From Hymenochaete sp. R1 (taxonomy: Eukaryota > Basidiomycota > Agaricomycetes > Hymenochaetales > Hymenochaetaceae): 64,000 nt of DNA. The stretch covers positions 1 through 64,000 of the forward strand of contig JAFREE010000022.1 in the NCBI GenBank assembly GCA_019400425.1, read 5' to 3'. Below the pieces are notes generated by a model, which saw nothing but the letters and a program-made list of their open reading frames with translations, did not search any database and was not told the DNA's origin. Position numbers and translations under genes: made by a program. Within the stretch, counting starts at the first letter, position 1; each line of letters begins with the position of its first letter. Below are positions 11,768-23,573 of the stretch, one piece after another.

Positions 11768-14410
11768 ATGTCCGGTAGTAGCAGCGAGGACCACACCCCC
11801 GACGCTCGTTCTTCACCTTTGACCAGCTCTCCTTCATCCTCCGACGAACACCACGACAGAATCCCGGCCTCCCCAACCTCTCCCTCTTCTCCACAGGCCG
11901 ACGCCGCCCTTCTCCCTTCTTCCACTCTCTCAAAACCTTCCTCATATGTCAGCTCACCTCTCAACCCAAATGCGCCTCCATCTTCAGCGGCGACCTCAGC
12001 ATTCACGCCCGCACCACGCTCTAGGCCTGTCAGCCGCAGTGGCACCCACACCCTCTCCCGCATCATGTCCGAGGAATCCGCCGCATTCGCCAACGTCCCT
12101 CCTGGCCAATCAAGAGGCTCCATGCTCCTCTATCGCCTTGCCTCCGATGAGGACAAGAGTAAAGAACAGCTCACCATGCCTAACGTCCTCAATCGGTATT
12201 CAATGGGATCTGCGAGTTTAGCTTCCTTCGATAGTAAATACCCCTCCGAAAAACCCCGAGGGTTGATACCGTATACTTTCGACCCCGAACTCATTACTGC
12301 TGCTGGTGACAGCGAGAGGGATGATGTAGATCGGTTACATGAACTGGATGACGGGGAAGACTTGGACGGAAACCGAAGAAGCTCTTCACCATTCTTCCAT
12401 ATGCGCGCCATCGCGAACCTCGGTCTCTTACTCCTTCTCATCCTCGCCATCCTCACCCTTTTCGTCGTATATCCCGTCGTGTACGCTGTCAAGAACGCAG
12501 GTCGCCTTCTGTCCCAGGATAACGACATACATATTAATGGCACCGGCCAGAGCGCAGTGCTGTTCCAAATGCCAAGCCTCGTGGACCCGGACACTCCGGA
12601 TGACGCGAAGACGAGGGTCGGATTCGATGGGGAGAACTATGAGCTCGTGTTCTCAGATGAATTCGAGAGGGACGGGAGGACGTTCTTTCCCGGAGATGAT
12701 CCGTTCTGGGAAGCTGTCGACTTGTGGTATTGGGCAAGTGCGTTCATGGTTTTACTCCTTGTTCACATTTAATGTTATCCTTCGCTACTTCCATGTGTCT
12801 GACGTGAATCTCGCTTTTTTCTACAGCATCCGATTTGGAGTGGTATGATCCACAAAATGCGTTTACGCGGGATGGGAGTCTTGTGTTACTTTTGGAGAAC
12901 GTCGAGAACCATGGGCTCCAATTCCGGTCTGCGATGCTTCAGAGCTGGAATAAATTTTGCTTCACGGGTGGCTACCTCGAATTTAGCATCAGCTTACCGG
13001 GTGCCAGTGATGAGGCTATGGGCTACGTGCGTCATTTCAATTTCTTTTCGTCGCTTCTTCTGACAACATCGTGCGTCTTCTACGACGATTTTATGCATGT
13101 AGTGGCCAGGCGCATGGATCATGGGCAACCTCGGACGCCCTGGATACGGTGCGACAACAGACGGGATGTGGCCATACACGTACAATAGCTGTGATGTCGG
13201 CACATTCCCAAATCAGACCTATTCGAATGGGTCAGGGCCTGCGGCGGCGCTGCATACGGAGTTTGGACGGACCAAGTATAATAACGAGTTGTCATGGCTG
13301 ACTGGCCAGCGGGCTTCGTACGTAGACAATTTGTTAACTCTTAGATGAGAGTAAATGTGTTCATTATTTTTTATAGTGCTTGTACGTGCGATGGCCAGGA
13401 GCATCCTGGTCCAAAGAACAGTCAAGGTAGTTTTCTATATATATTTTCTATCTTGAGATTTTCTCCCTGACGCAGTCAATTTTAAATTACTCCATAGGAC
13501 GCGGTGCACCCGAGATCGATGCACTTGAAGCTCAGAAAAACAAACTCGGCGACGGCGGCAAGGTCTCCCAATCCGCTCAATTCGCCCCCTTCACCCACGA
13601 CTACATCTACCTCAACTCGACCACTGACGAATTTACCATTACCGACCCCTTAGTTACTCAACCAAACTCATACAAAGGCTCCGCTGTGCAGCAAGCCGTG
13701 TCGGGTCTGACAGACATCCGGCCGGAACTGTATAACGGGACTGGAGGCAGCTTTGGGACGTTTGGGTTTGAGTACTGGACGGATCCAGGGAAGCCGGAGG
13801 ACGGGTTTGTACAGTGGATGGTGGATGGAAAGACGACGGTAAGAATGGGGGCTGCCGCGGTCGACGAAGATCCGTTACCAGATGGAACAGGTGTCGGGAG
13901 AAGGTTGGTTCCCGAGGAGCCGATGGTGAGCTGATATTTAGTTGTTTTGGTAGCATCCTTTTGTGATGGAAACTAATTTTCACCCTCCACTGCGTAGTCC
14001 ATCGTTCTGAATCTTGCTATCTCTGAGTCATTTCAGACCGTGGACTTGAGCACGTTAAACTTTCCGGCAGAGATGCACATCGATTACGTGCGCGTTTACC
14101 AGCGCGAGGGACAAACAAATGTTGGCTGTAGTCCCAAGGGATATCCCACGGCAGACTACATTGAACAACATTCATTGGCTTATACAAGTGAGTTGACGAA
14201 CCTGCTGTTATAAGCTAACGTTTTCATGTTCAAATGCTGACTATATGCGCTCTATCCCAGATCCGAACTTGACGACCTGGGGCGAAGCGGGGTATACAAT
14301 ACCAAGGAATAGTCTAGTACGTCGATGCTGTCGTTAAGTTGGTTTTAAGGCCACATTCTTACAGTGACTTCTCAATTTTGTTTGCGTTTATCCAGTACGA
14401 TGGATGCTAG
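11768..14410 (+). CDS. KRE6: KRE6/SKN1-family beta-glucan synthesis protein (GH16)
   Basis: Eight exons: 11768-12737, 12827-13026, 13103-13317, 13377-13426, 13498-13925, 13998-14187, 14261-14316, 14396-14410, giving 707 aa. Type II membrane layout: about 210 residues of Ser/Pro-rich cytosolic tail, one membrane segment at about 216-240 ([20 protein letters not shown]), then a lumenal GH16 domain. Family landmarks are all present: [43 protein letters not shown] and [13 protein letters not shown], with the E-x-D-x-x-E catalytic signature at E484, D486 and E489. The C-terminus reads [19 protein letters not shown] and ends YDGC. The family acts in cell-wall beta-1,6-glucan formation in the secretory pathway. 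Its place inside the lectin cluster is probably incidental. Confidence 0.96.
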
Positions 14411-15839
14411 ACCTGGTTTGGCTACCTTCAATTCCTACCCCTCGACTCCCCCTTTGACACTACTTTTGACACTTAATTCTGGTCTTCGCTGTGGGTTCTA
14501 TTAAAAGACTTTGATAGAAGGTCCCGTGACTTTTCTCCCATTCTCATATCCGACTCTATATATATCCCCGATACCGACGAGACGATCATATATTAATGCT
14601 TAGGCTTGTTATTTCCTCCTTTCTTGGGCTTCAGAAAAATTGTAGCAGTATCTAAACATCTCTTCACCCCCTCCCTTCCCCTTTCCCCTACTTATTTCCA
14701 CAGAACTATACGTCTCTAGCGCCCCTCCCATCTTGCTGCACCCGCTCGCTCCCGTCGATCCTCGACTACCACGACCACCAGGCCTCAAAATGTTCTTACC
14801 GGCCGTTCTTTCCGACGAACGAACGAACGCACGAGAACATCAGGAGGCAGATTCTCTTTCACCTACACACCCACACGTGCTTTCCATGAGCCGTCGATTT
14901 ACTCTACCCCATATCTACACTCCTTTTGACGTCCTTCGTTAGTTCGGCCAGCACACGGGACAATTCACTCTCCCCCCTCTCTTCTATCTTGAAGCTTCCA
15001 CCTTCTTTTTCTCTTTCTTTCTTTTCACATTTCATACTTCAAAGCACGCATCCACGCACACGAACGTTTTTTCCTAAACACTCGTATGACGGATACCGAT
15101 TACTCGATTATTGAATTAGCATACACGGTCCATCACTTCATCATTACTTTCACATTCACGTTCATCCATCCATTTGTTGTTGTTGCATTTCCCCCCATAT
15201 ATCTCGTTTCTTTTTCTTTTCTTTCTCGGTTCTCGGCTTTCTCTCCCTTTTTATACTTATACATGTACGTACGTTGGCACTGGCTCGGGCTTTTTTGTGC
15301 GAGGGAGTGGTATAGCGCTCTGGTAGGATCTTTTTCTTTGGTAATGAACCATCACAAAGGAGGTAAACGGTAGATGAGCATTCGTCTGGTCCGTTTCCGG
15401 CGGTTTGTTGGACTTGCTCGAAGGGTCTTCGAGGAGCTGAATCGTCGGGATTTGGGGTCCGCTGTGAACCAATGATGCTCCTAGGCCTCAGTGTGAAGTG
15501 CTCGCCGAGTCTCTCAATATGATTCTGTCACCATGTCTGACTTCTTCGACGCCCCGGCGACTGGCTGTAACTATTGCACTTAAAAGTCTTCGACTTTGAC
15601 AGACACATCGATCAGGATGGTGTAACTCTTGTAGTGCATTTGACAATGGGGACAAAATAAAGACCGTGTAAAAAGGTATATCGTTTAAGCCTCGCCGAAC
15701 AACTTCAATTAATAGACAATTAGACTATGTAGATTCGTTCGTTCGTTAGAAGAATTAGTCTGATCATCCCATGAACCATGTCATCCTCCGAAATCCAACC
15801 CCCCATAACCCGACCAAAGAAGAAACTACTGTCAGCTCT
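14411..15839. other. Intergenic, pyrimidine-rich, no gene recognised
   Basis: Lies between the convergent KRE6-type gene and lectin F. Strong C/T bias on the plus strand from 14640 to 15250. The open frame at 15086-15373 is a compositional artefact of this bias. Confidence 0.6.
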
Positions 15840-16418
15840 CTAGATGGTGTTGGTGGACCAGGTCTGGCTCTGACTGCCGGAGCAGGTATTGACGATGGGT
15901 GAAACGTGTTGTGCGTATTGATCTGTGGGAGTGAGGGATCCGTTAGGGACGTCAAGGCACTTGCCATGGTTCGCCCACTCGACCCTATAAACGCACAACC
16001 GAAATCGTTAGCAGATAGCAGAGGGAAAATAGCCATAATTCAAACGAAAAGAAAAATCGACTTACGCCCCGCTAGAGTTTAGCGTAAACTTCTGCGCATC
16101 CTTGCTCGCATCACACTGCATGATCCAAACAGTTGTCCCATCCGCATCGTTCCCATCCTTCACCTCCATGCACGCCGAATTGTCAGACATGGAGAGCGTC
16201 CCGTCCGACTGGAACGTCCAAAACTGGCCGTCGATCGCCCCGGTCGCCATGTGCTGCGAGTTGCACGACGTGATCTCGATGCCGTTGTAGTTGCTCCAGC
16301 CTTTCGCGTTCACGCACTGGTTGGAGTCGAGCGCGGTGCGGATTTGGACATTGCTGGACTCGGTTTGAGCCCGTGCGATGAGGAGGAAGGGAAGGACAGA
16401 GATCAGGGAGGCGAACAT
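15840..16418 (-). CDS. Secreted ricin-B-type lectin (copy F, inverted)
   Basis: Minus-strand exons 16418-16066 and 15984-15840 give 165 aa; the 81-nt intron sits at the common phase-2 position, before VEWANHGKCLDV. Signal peptide MFASLISVLPFLLIARAQ. Motifs GQFW and SQTW are intact, while the second repeat reads AQKF, so its Trp is replaced by Phe. It has an early CVNAKGWSNYNG repeat unlike the other copies, so it is either an older paralogue or a differently constrained one. The only copy on the minus strand. Confidence 0.88.
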
Positions 16419-16526
16419 TGTTGAACAGTGGGGATGGAGATGGCTTGAGGGTGGAGTCGTAGGGGACGATGCTTGAGCAGACTGGACCTGGCTGGGCTAG
16501 TGATCAAGAAGTGGCAAATTGACTGA

Positions 16527-16534
16527 TTTTTATA
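16527..16534 (-). promoter_or_regulatory. TATA box of lectin gene F
   Basis: Reads TATAAAAA on the minus strand, 109 nt upstream of the start codon at 16418. Confidence 0.65.
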
Positions 16535-18081
16535 CCTTATTACAAGCACTAGTGCCTCGCGAAGGGAGACATCATTCTCATCACTCTGAAAACGTTGGCG
16601 ACGGAAGTCAGGAAGCATTCGAACCCTTCAATCTAGTCGACGGAGGCAGTGGGTCGCGAAGAGCATGCGAGATGGCCATGAGGAACTCCTGCTTCTTGCC
16701 AAAATAATCGAGCAAAGAAGCATTAATAGCACGTCGGATGCACGAACAGTAAGTGCAGCCTGCAGCCTCTAAGAAACTGCATTTATCCACTTACTTGACG
16801 GTACACATTCGGACTTGAGCATCATAGTAGTACCTTCCCATGTGCTAAATCCGATTCTGAGCTGTTTACGGTCCCCAATCTGAGGCTGATCTCTCTGGTA
16901 CCCGTTATAGGCTTGTACAAGTGTACAAACAAGCGACTCGTATTAATCCTTGGAGGATCCATTCGTTCGGCTAACGCCAACCGTTCCATTTACACTCGGA
17001 AAAAATCTCGTACACACATCTTGAGACACACGCTGACAAACACTTTCTCGGCTGTGCAAATTCCACAAGTGACGCTTCCTTATCCGACGGGATTCGTAAA
17101 CGCTGAAGTCTCTATAATCTCGAGAAGCTCCGCGCTTTGGGTTCCTTATCCGAATAGAGGTCAAGGGGTCCGGAAAACATACCAATCTTTTCACCGATTG
17201 CAGCTTCCTTGGCCGCGGTCGACGCAATTTTCGAGTCGCGTTGAGGGTCGTGTCGAAAGAGTCCGACGCCGAGTCGGTGAAAAGTGTAACAAGGCGACGA
17301 TTGGCCGTCGCGTATATGTGACCTAGGGACATCTGCAGTAGCTTTGTCAAGTGCATGTGCATTGACGGACGGGGTCGGGAGAACACCTTGAGCGTATGCA
17401 TGTGAATCTTTGTGCATATGTGCTTTCCAGCCCCTTCACCGCTTTTGTTAGTTAATTTAGTCATTTTTTATGTGCGATGGGAGCTCACCATTGGTCAGGG
17501 AAACGGTAGGATATTTGTACTGCGTTCCGTTCATTAGTCCGGAAACTACACACCGTCGAAACATTTGTTTGTTTTAGACTCATAACATATGTAGTTCAAT
17601 CCATGGACTCACCCGAGGTGCTGACTACGCAGTCCTTGTGGCTTTTATTTCTCGTACCTGTGAAAGCGGACTTTGCACGCCAATGAATACACTGGATGTA
17701 CCGGATGTACAGTACCTACTCGGTCAATATTATGGCTGTAAGAAAGTTTCTCCTGTCTCACACGACCCCACGTCGGCCATCAATTACCAGGTTCCCGCTA
17801 GATTGTCCTTCATCTACCTTTCATATGGCCGTGTCCATACGGGGAAAGTCCGGGAGATTTTAGATGATTTGCGTACTTGCGCTTAGGCATGATTTACGTC
17901 TTCGCCGCCCCTATTCTGATATGTTCAAAGTGTTTCGTGGATTTGCGTCGGGGCTGTCGGGGATCTCCCGCCGCGCCAAGTGATGCGACCTGTGTTTTCT
18001 GTTTTCCGGTCGGGTGCGCACTGCCGTTTTGAACACTTCGGCACTTCGTGCGCGCCCTTCTCATATTATCGTCCCGGCCTC
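16535..18081. other. Divergent intergenic between lectins F and G
   Basis: No gene recognised. Open frames on both strands at 16913-17464 overlap each other and have no family match or splice support. Holds both lectin promoters. Confidence 0.5.
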
Positions 18082-18088
18082 TATAAAT
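18082..18088 (+). promoter_or_regulatory. TATA box of lectin gene G
   Basis: TATAAAT, 124 nt upstream of the start codon at 18212. Confidence 0.65.
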
Positions 18089-18211
18089 GTCGATAAGTCT
18101 CGAAGAAAGGCTTTCATCAGCCTACCAGATCTCTTACGACCCACCTCCTGCAATCTCGCAAAAATTATCATCTTCCTCACCCATTCCACCTCCTCAACAA
18201 TTCAATTAACA

Positions 18212-18760
18212 ATGTTCGCTGCTCTCCTCGCCGTCACCTCTTTCGCTGTCCTCGCTAGCGCGCAGGTCCCTTCGAACACGTCGCCCGTGCTGATCAAGCC
18301 TGGAACACACACCGACTACTGCTTGCAAGCGCTTGGCACGTCCAACAACAACGGCATCTTCCTTCAGCCTTGCAGCAAGACGAACGAGGCCCAAGCCTGG
18401 ACATTCGAGAACGGCCAAGTCTCCATTTTCGACGGCGAGCTTTGCCTCGATGTTCCCAACGGTGACAACACCGACGGCAAAATCCTCCAGCTCTACCAGT
18501 GCACGCAAGGCAACACCAACCAACAGTGGTACTACACTGGAGACAACAGGTGAGATCCCTTCCTTTCGAATAACGTCAGCAAAGCTTTTGGACGCTGACT
18601 CTGTTGTTACCCCTACAGACTCGCCTGGACCGACCACGGCAAGTGCGTCGACCTCCCGAATGGTCAGCTTACGAGCAACCAGGCTCCCTATGCCGAGCCT
18701 CAAATCTGGACTTGCATCGATAACAATGACAACCAGGTCTGGTATACCGAGTCCATTTAA
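18212..18760 (+). CDS. Secreted ricin-B-type beta-trefoil lectin (copy G)
   Basis: Exons 18212-18549 and 18619-18760, 159 aa, with the cluster's phase-2 intron (69 nt). The open frame runs upstream to 18014, but ATG 18212 is chosen for the signal peptide MFAALLAVTSFAVLASAQ and its distance from the TATA box. Three intact QxW motifs (AQAW, NQQW, NQVW) and the DHGKC third repeat. It is closest to copies A and B despite lying 15 kb away, beyond the KRE6-type gene and lectin F. Predicted secreted glycan-binding protein; ligand unknown. Confidence 0.9.
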
Positions 18761-19942
18761 GGACTAACTGCGACGCAGCGTGAGTGGAGGGCCCGGTCAT
18801 AAGGAGTTCGACATGTGGTATAGATATGTTTCTCAATTATTCCCTGTTCTTTCCTACGGGATTTCGGACTTTTCATTGGACAATTTTTCCTTCAGACTTT
18901 GACTTTACCCTTCATGATATCAGTAATGTACCCTTGATAGCATTTTAACGACGTACCAAACAGCCCCTTGACGATAAACTTGAGGTTGAACCGAGCGAAA
19001 TAATGTTCTTTTGCCTTTTCTTTTGTCAAGCATGTACGATCATGCATATGTGCCAGATATATCAGGTTTGATTCTCTGCAAGCTTGTAATGTACACTTCG
19101 TGAACAATACCACGGTCGAACACTGAATCCGAACGGTTCGAAGCGATTTTGAGCTCTGATCAACGTCCTTGAGCAGAGTCTTTCACACGATCACGGGACG
19201 GCTCATCAGGTGAAACTCAAATCTGGATTTCGCTTACCGTTATGTCTTTTTTTGCTGACCAGGATTAATATTGGTCATTCTTCGAAATTCTCTCACGACA
19301 TATGCTCAATGGGGAGGCTGAATGGCACTAACGATGTGCGGAGTCAAGTCCTAGACGAAGACATGGACTTGGTAACGGGATGACTTCAAGGTGAGATACA
19401 GATGACATCGTTTGTGACATTATTTGGAGTAGCCTGAAGGATGTCTTTCCTTACTAACCTTTCGTGAGCGTTATACGATCTATTTTTCATTCCTATCTAC
19501 CTGAGCAAGTGAGCACACTCACTGCTCATTGTAGTGAAGCTATTCACACGAAGCCACCGTGGGAGAAGGATTGGTGCTGCGGATAAGGTAGAAGCATCGT
19601 CAGCTCGTAGCCCCATCGTCGAATCAAAACGCGCCTAACTCACGAAAAAGCATCTTTACCTCTCACGCACAGCCTACTGAAGGCCGCTTCTCCCGTTTGT
19701 GTGAAGGCATCTCCACGCTAGACAGATGTTGTGCTCATTTAAGAGCAAAATGCGACCGGAATCCCCCACCAGTCTTGTTGCCTTCCAACTGCCTCGCACT
19801 TTGACCTGCTTCGCCCTCTCGCCAGTCCCCGCGTAACATAAAATCCTTGGAGACGGCCCTCTTTCTTACAGTTTAGACGTTATACCTCGCTTTAGTCTCT
19901 CTTCAGTGGACAAAATCACTCAAGTTTTTGAACGAACTTCCC
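18761..19942. other. Intergenic, no gene recognised
   Basis: Contains the 3' region of lectin G and the promoter of the b561-type gene. No repeat or recognisable frame seen. Confidence 0.6.
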
Positions 19943-20837
19943 ATGTCTGGCCTTCCCGCTACTCTCATTTTTCCCGTGGATAAGCAAATCCGGACCCATG
20001 CACTACTGTGCTCGATAGGGTTCATCATCCTCCTGCCCGTGGGAACTTTGGTAGCACGGTATCTACGCACATTTACTCGGTCGTAAGTGGCTACACTGTG
20101 CGCTGCTTCAAACCATATCTAATACCCAATATTATTAGTTGGTTCTGGGCGCATGCAACCTTTCAATTCCTTATTGCAGGACCTGTCATCTTCGCAGGGT
20201 GGGCCCTAGGGTACATGAGTACAGCGCAATTGAATACCGGAGGTCACTTCGTGGATCCTCACAAGGTAGATCTTAGTCATATGTTCTAATTTTAGCCCAG
20301 CTCACTCACTTCGTTCTTGTACCCTCGATAGAAAATCGGCCTTTGTCTTCTCTGTATCTACCTCCTCCAACTTGCTCTAGGAGTCATCATCCATTTCTTC
20401 AAACCTCCTGCAACATTCCTCAGAGGTCATCGTCCACCACAGAACTACCTACACGCCGCTCTTGGACTCGCGATCATTTCGCTTGCCTTTTACCAAGTGC
20501 ACTATGGCATCACTATTGAATGGTACGAAGGGACGTCATCGGGAGTGTTTGTACCAATGGCGGCTATGCGAGCCTGGGAAGCGCTCATTGTGGTGAGTAA
20601 TTGTTTTAGTCGTGCGACTCCGCGAACGTTGGCCTCCTTTCGGGTTCCGCGAGACTATTTTGACGGTCTCCATTGGGGCAACGAGCCTTTCAGATCTTTT
20701 TAATTTCAAACTTGCTAATAAACTGGCCTTTTGTGCAGCTTTTCTACGTGCTCTACTTCCTCGGTACCGCACTCCTGCCAAGGCAATACAAGCAAGAAAG
20801 TGAAAACCGTCGGGCCATTACCGTCGAGAAGAACTAA
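19943..20837 (+). CDS. Cytochrome b561-type membrane protein
   Basis: Exons 19943-20082, 20139-20265, 20332-20592 and 20739-20837, 208 aa. Five or six hydrophobic helices with histidines placed as haem ligands in the b561/ferric-reductase transmembrane family (RTHALL near residue 19, WAHATFQ, GHFVDPHKKIG, NYLHAALG, YQVHYGI). No DOMON or signal domain precedes the membrane part, so this is a free-standing b561 core. The family moves electrons across membranes from cytosolic donors. Donor, acceptor and membrane are not shown by the sequence. All splice sites are canonical and the helices are continuous across the joins. Confidence 0.82.
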
Positions 20838-22042
20838 GCTCGATCTACGTGCTACACAGAAGATAATTAGTGTGCTTCTATAGGGGAAGAATTCAACATC
20901 TTCCCGCGCTCCGCATCGTCGCCAGTTATCGAGGTATTGAATTTCAGCCAGCCTCGTTCTCCTCGTCGTTATGTTGTGCTGTTTCAGTTTCGGACCTTTC
21001 CACTCTCCGTTCACTTTATTCAAACTTCGAATATGATTCGTAGTGAGTTTCGGCATAGTCGGGCAATCTGCTTCCTTATTTTCCTCATACTTCACTACCG
21101 CTACCTACCCTTTCGAGGAGACCATCATGACTTGGGAATTTTCAATGGTCATTTTTCCTAGTACATCGGACCTCTTGTACCGTGTCTAATTTGAGTCTTC
21201 TCGAACTTAATTCACACCAGTTATTTTGAATTTGTTATAGAATGTGAATCCCGAAATAAGCTCTTCAAACGATACACAGTGAACATCTCTTTCGTAACCT
21301 TTCTCACGAAAGAAAGTTCAATACTTTCCCAGTTGCGATGACCCTTCGAGTCCTTGTTTTCTAACTTAAGCTATCTCCGTATCTCCGTTTCATCGAAACA
21401 GCGTACCTCGAATATATATGGTGGTGATGACACTGTATGTACTTTTTACTAGTATACATTCATATGTGGACAGTGATTGCCGATTTGGTAGTTAAGCTTG
21501 AACTCGAATAATAAATTTATAATAAAGGTTGCCGGAGACCAGCTCTGACGACCTTTCATACTTAGATTGGCTATTGTTTCTTTACATAGTCGAGTCAGTT
21601 TCTACGTTTGTATGTGGCTTTGGAGACGAAGAAAGAGGGAGAGGCAGAAGAATAGTAGACGGGGAAGCGATATAATTATACAGAGGAAACATTCAACGCA
21701 CGACAACGAAAAGTGGGGCAAAATCAAGGCTACAGCAATTTCAAGCATGTTTGTGTCAAGTTATGGAGTATTTTGAGGGGGCTATAACACATATAGATGG
21801 AAAGAGAAAAAAGGACGGAAGGGGGACTGAAGGCGAAGAGATAAGGCCGACGACCAGAATAGGCGCATAGAAATACATCAAAATCTAGAGAGAGGTGACT
21901 CTGGAAGCACGGAAACACGAAAAGAAGGGGCGAGCATAGAACACCGTTCGTAAACTGACGTCAATGAGGCTAATGATCTGCAAAGGTTATCTTGTCCGGA
22001 CTTGATGATACGGCTGCTTCAGGTTCCGAGGCGCAGATAGAC
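20838..22042. other. Intergenic, no gene recognised
   Basis: Convergent 3' flanks of the b561-type gene and the gene at 22043. Purine-rich from 21600 to 21940. No supportable frame. Confidence 0.6.
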
Positions 22043-23573
22043 TCACCAAGTTCGCGTAGAACCAGGAGATGTGCTACCGGATCCATCGGTGTCCATGCTC
22101 CAGTCAAGCGAGGAAGACGCAATTGCGGCACGCAGTGCATGTTCGTTTTCCATTTGCATGTGAGTAAACTTGTTGGAGTCTCCTTGCATACCTACGTACG
22201 TGTACGAAGAGTCGACGCTTCTGGATGTAGAATAACCACTTCCGTGCATCTGAGTATATGCGTTGGCATTATCACAGTGGACAGGGCTGTATTCGACTGG
22301 GTAGGAAGGCATGATCGTGGAGCGACCAGTGCCGAGGTTGGAGCCGTAAGTTGAGTAATGCTCTGACGATATCTGTCCGCTTGGGCCATAGGATCCCATA
22401 CCGTATTCTGATGCACCCACGCTTCCAAAAGTGCTGCTAGGCACCAACGGTCCAGGCAAGCCCGAAGGAACGACACCGGAGCCGCCACTTCCTCCCGTAC
22501 CCAAGTGAGTTCCAGGAGCAGAGGGAAAGATGAATTCCGGGAAAGATTGCGTGAGAAATATGACACCGATCAAGAGGCCCGTGCTCGATGGGCTTGGTAA
22601 TATGAGAATGCCTGCGCCAGGTAGTCCGGGCGTAGTCGATGATTGAGCGCTTTGTGGGGACGAGGGAGGCCACGGAGCAACGCAGATCTATGTCATTATA
22701 GTGAGTAAACATTGTTAGAAATGTTGGGTTCTGCCGATGAATGGAAGTACGCCCGGTGTAAATTACTCCCCAGGATAATCGGAAACAAAGCTCACCATTT
22801 GTTGCTCCCGGAGCAGGCGAGCGAGAGCACGGAAGCGTGCTTCGTTATTAGCGCTCGCTCCACTTCCGGTAGGAGACCGAACGTTTCGGTCGGGCATGAA
22901 CATACATAGAGGAAGATTAGACGTTGTAGCCCAGGCCTGTGCCTCGGCCGGGTTGCAAGCGGCACGCATGGGGTGGACGTTAAACGCCTTTGGCCAAGAT
23001 GCAGCTCTGCTGCTCCTCAAAATGCGAAGTCAGATAAGTCGTTCGTTACCGCAAGAGACTTTATTTGCAGCGAGATTAAAGACGACTTACTTATCACCAT
23101 CGGTCTCTGCAGCAGCTACTGCAATACGTTGGAAGCCATCGTGATCCGCAGAACCGAGGTTGAGGCTACCAAGAATGAACGTACCGCGCCATGGGCGAAA
23201 ACCACGGTCGTCGCGGCGACCTCTGTCCGAAGACGAAGGCGCAACAGCTTCGAGGGGCGTAGGAAGACGAAATACCATGCTGAGCGTAGATTTATGTTAG
23301 TTCAGGATGAAGTTCAGGGAGTAAATTGAATGTCGAGAAAGGAGTGATTGATTAACTCAAATGCGGAAGAAAGCGAAAGAACTTTTGAAAGGAGCGATAA
23401 TGTAAAAGAATGGCTGCACTAGAAGACTGGCGCTGTGTATAAGCACGAAGTGATCTGTGCAAGGGAGTGCGATAGAAATGAGAGGGGTTGGGGGGAAACG
23501 AAATGACGAAGCAGGCAATGAGAGGAAATGCGCGGAAATTGATGATGACCTACTTGCTCATATTCGAGGCCAT
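22043..23573 (-). CDS. Uncharacterised 357-aa protein, possible SPOC/PTOV-like core
   Basis: Minus-strand exons 23573-23554, 23279-23091, 23015-22796 and 22687-22043. The first exon is only 20 nt (MASNMSN across the join) and so is less certain. The N-terminal 215 residues look folded: RPWRGTFILGSLN, then WPKAFNVHP, then LARLLREQQMICVAPWPP, then a hydrophobic strand GLLIGVIFLTQ. This order of a WRG-type strand, a WPK-type strand and a late strand pair recalls the SPOC/PTOV fold of transcription cofactors, but that is only an impression. The C-terminal 150 residues are Gly/Ser/Tyr-rich and disordered. Nuclear role possible, unproven. Confidence 0.6.

Noticed and set aside
15086..15373. 95-codon plus-strand frame
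   Set aside because: Phe/Ser/Leu bias follows from the C/T-rich strand; no family features and no upstream signals.
516..18760. Ricin-like toxin
   Set aside because: Only the lectin-type (B-like) beta-trefoil is present in every copy. No N-glycosidase A-chain domain is encoded anywhere in the cluster.
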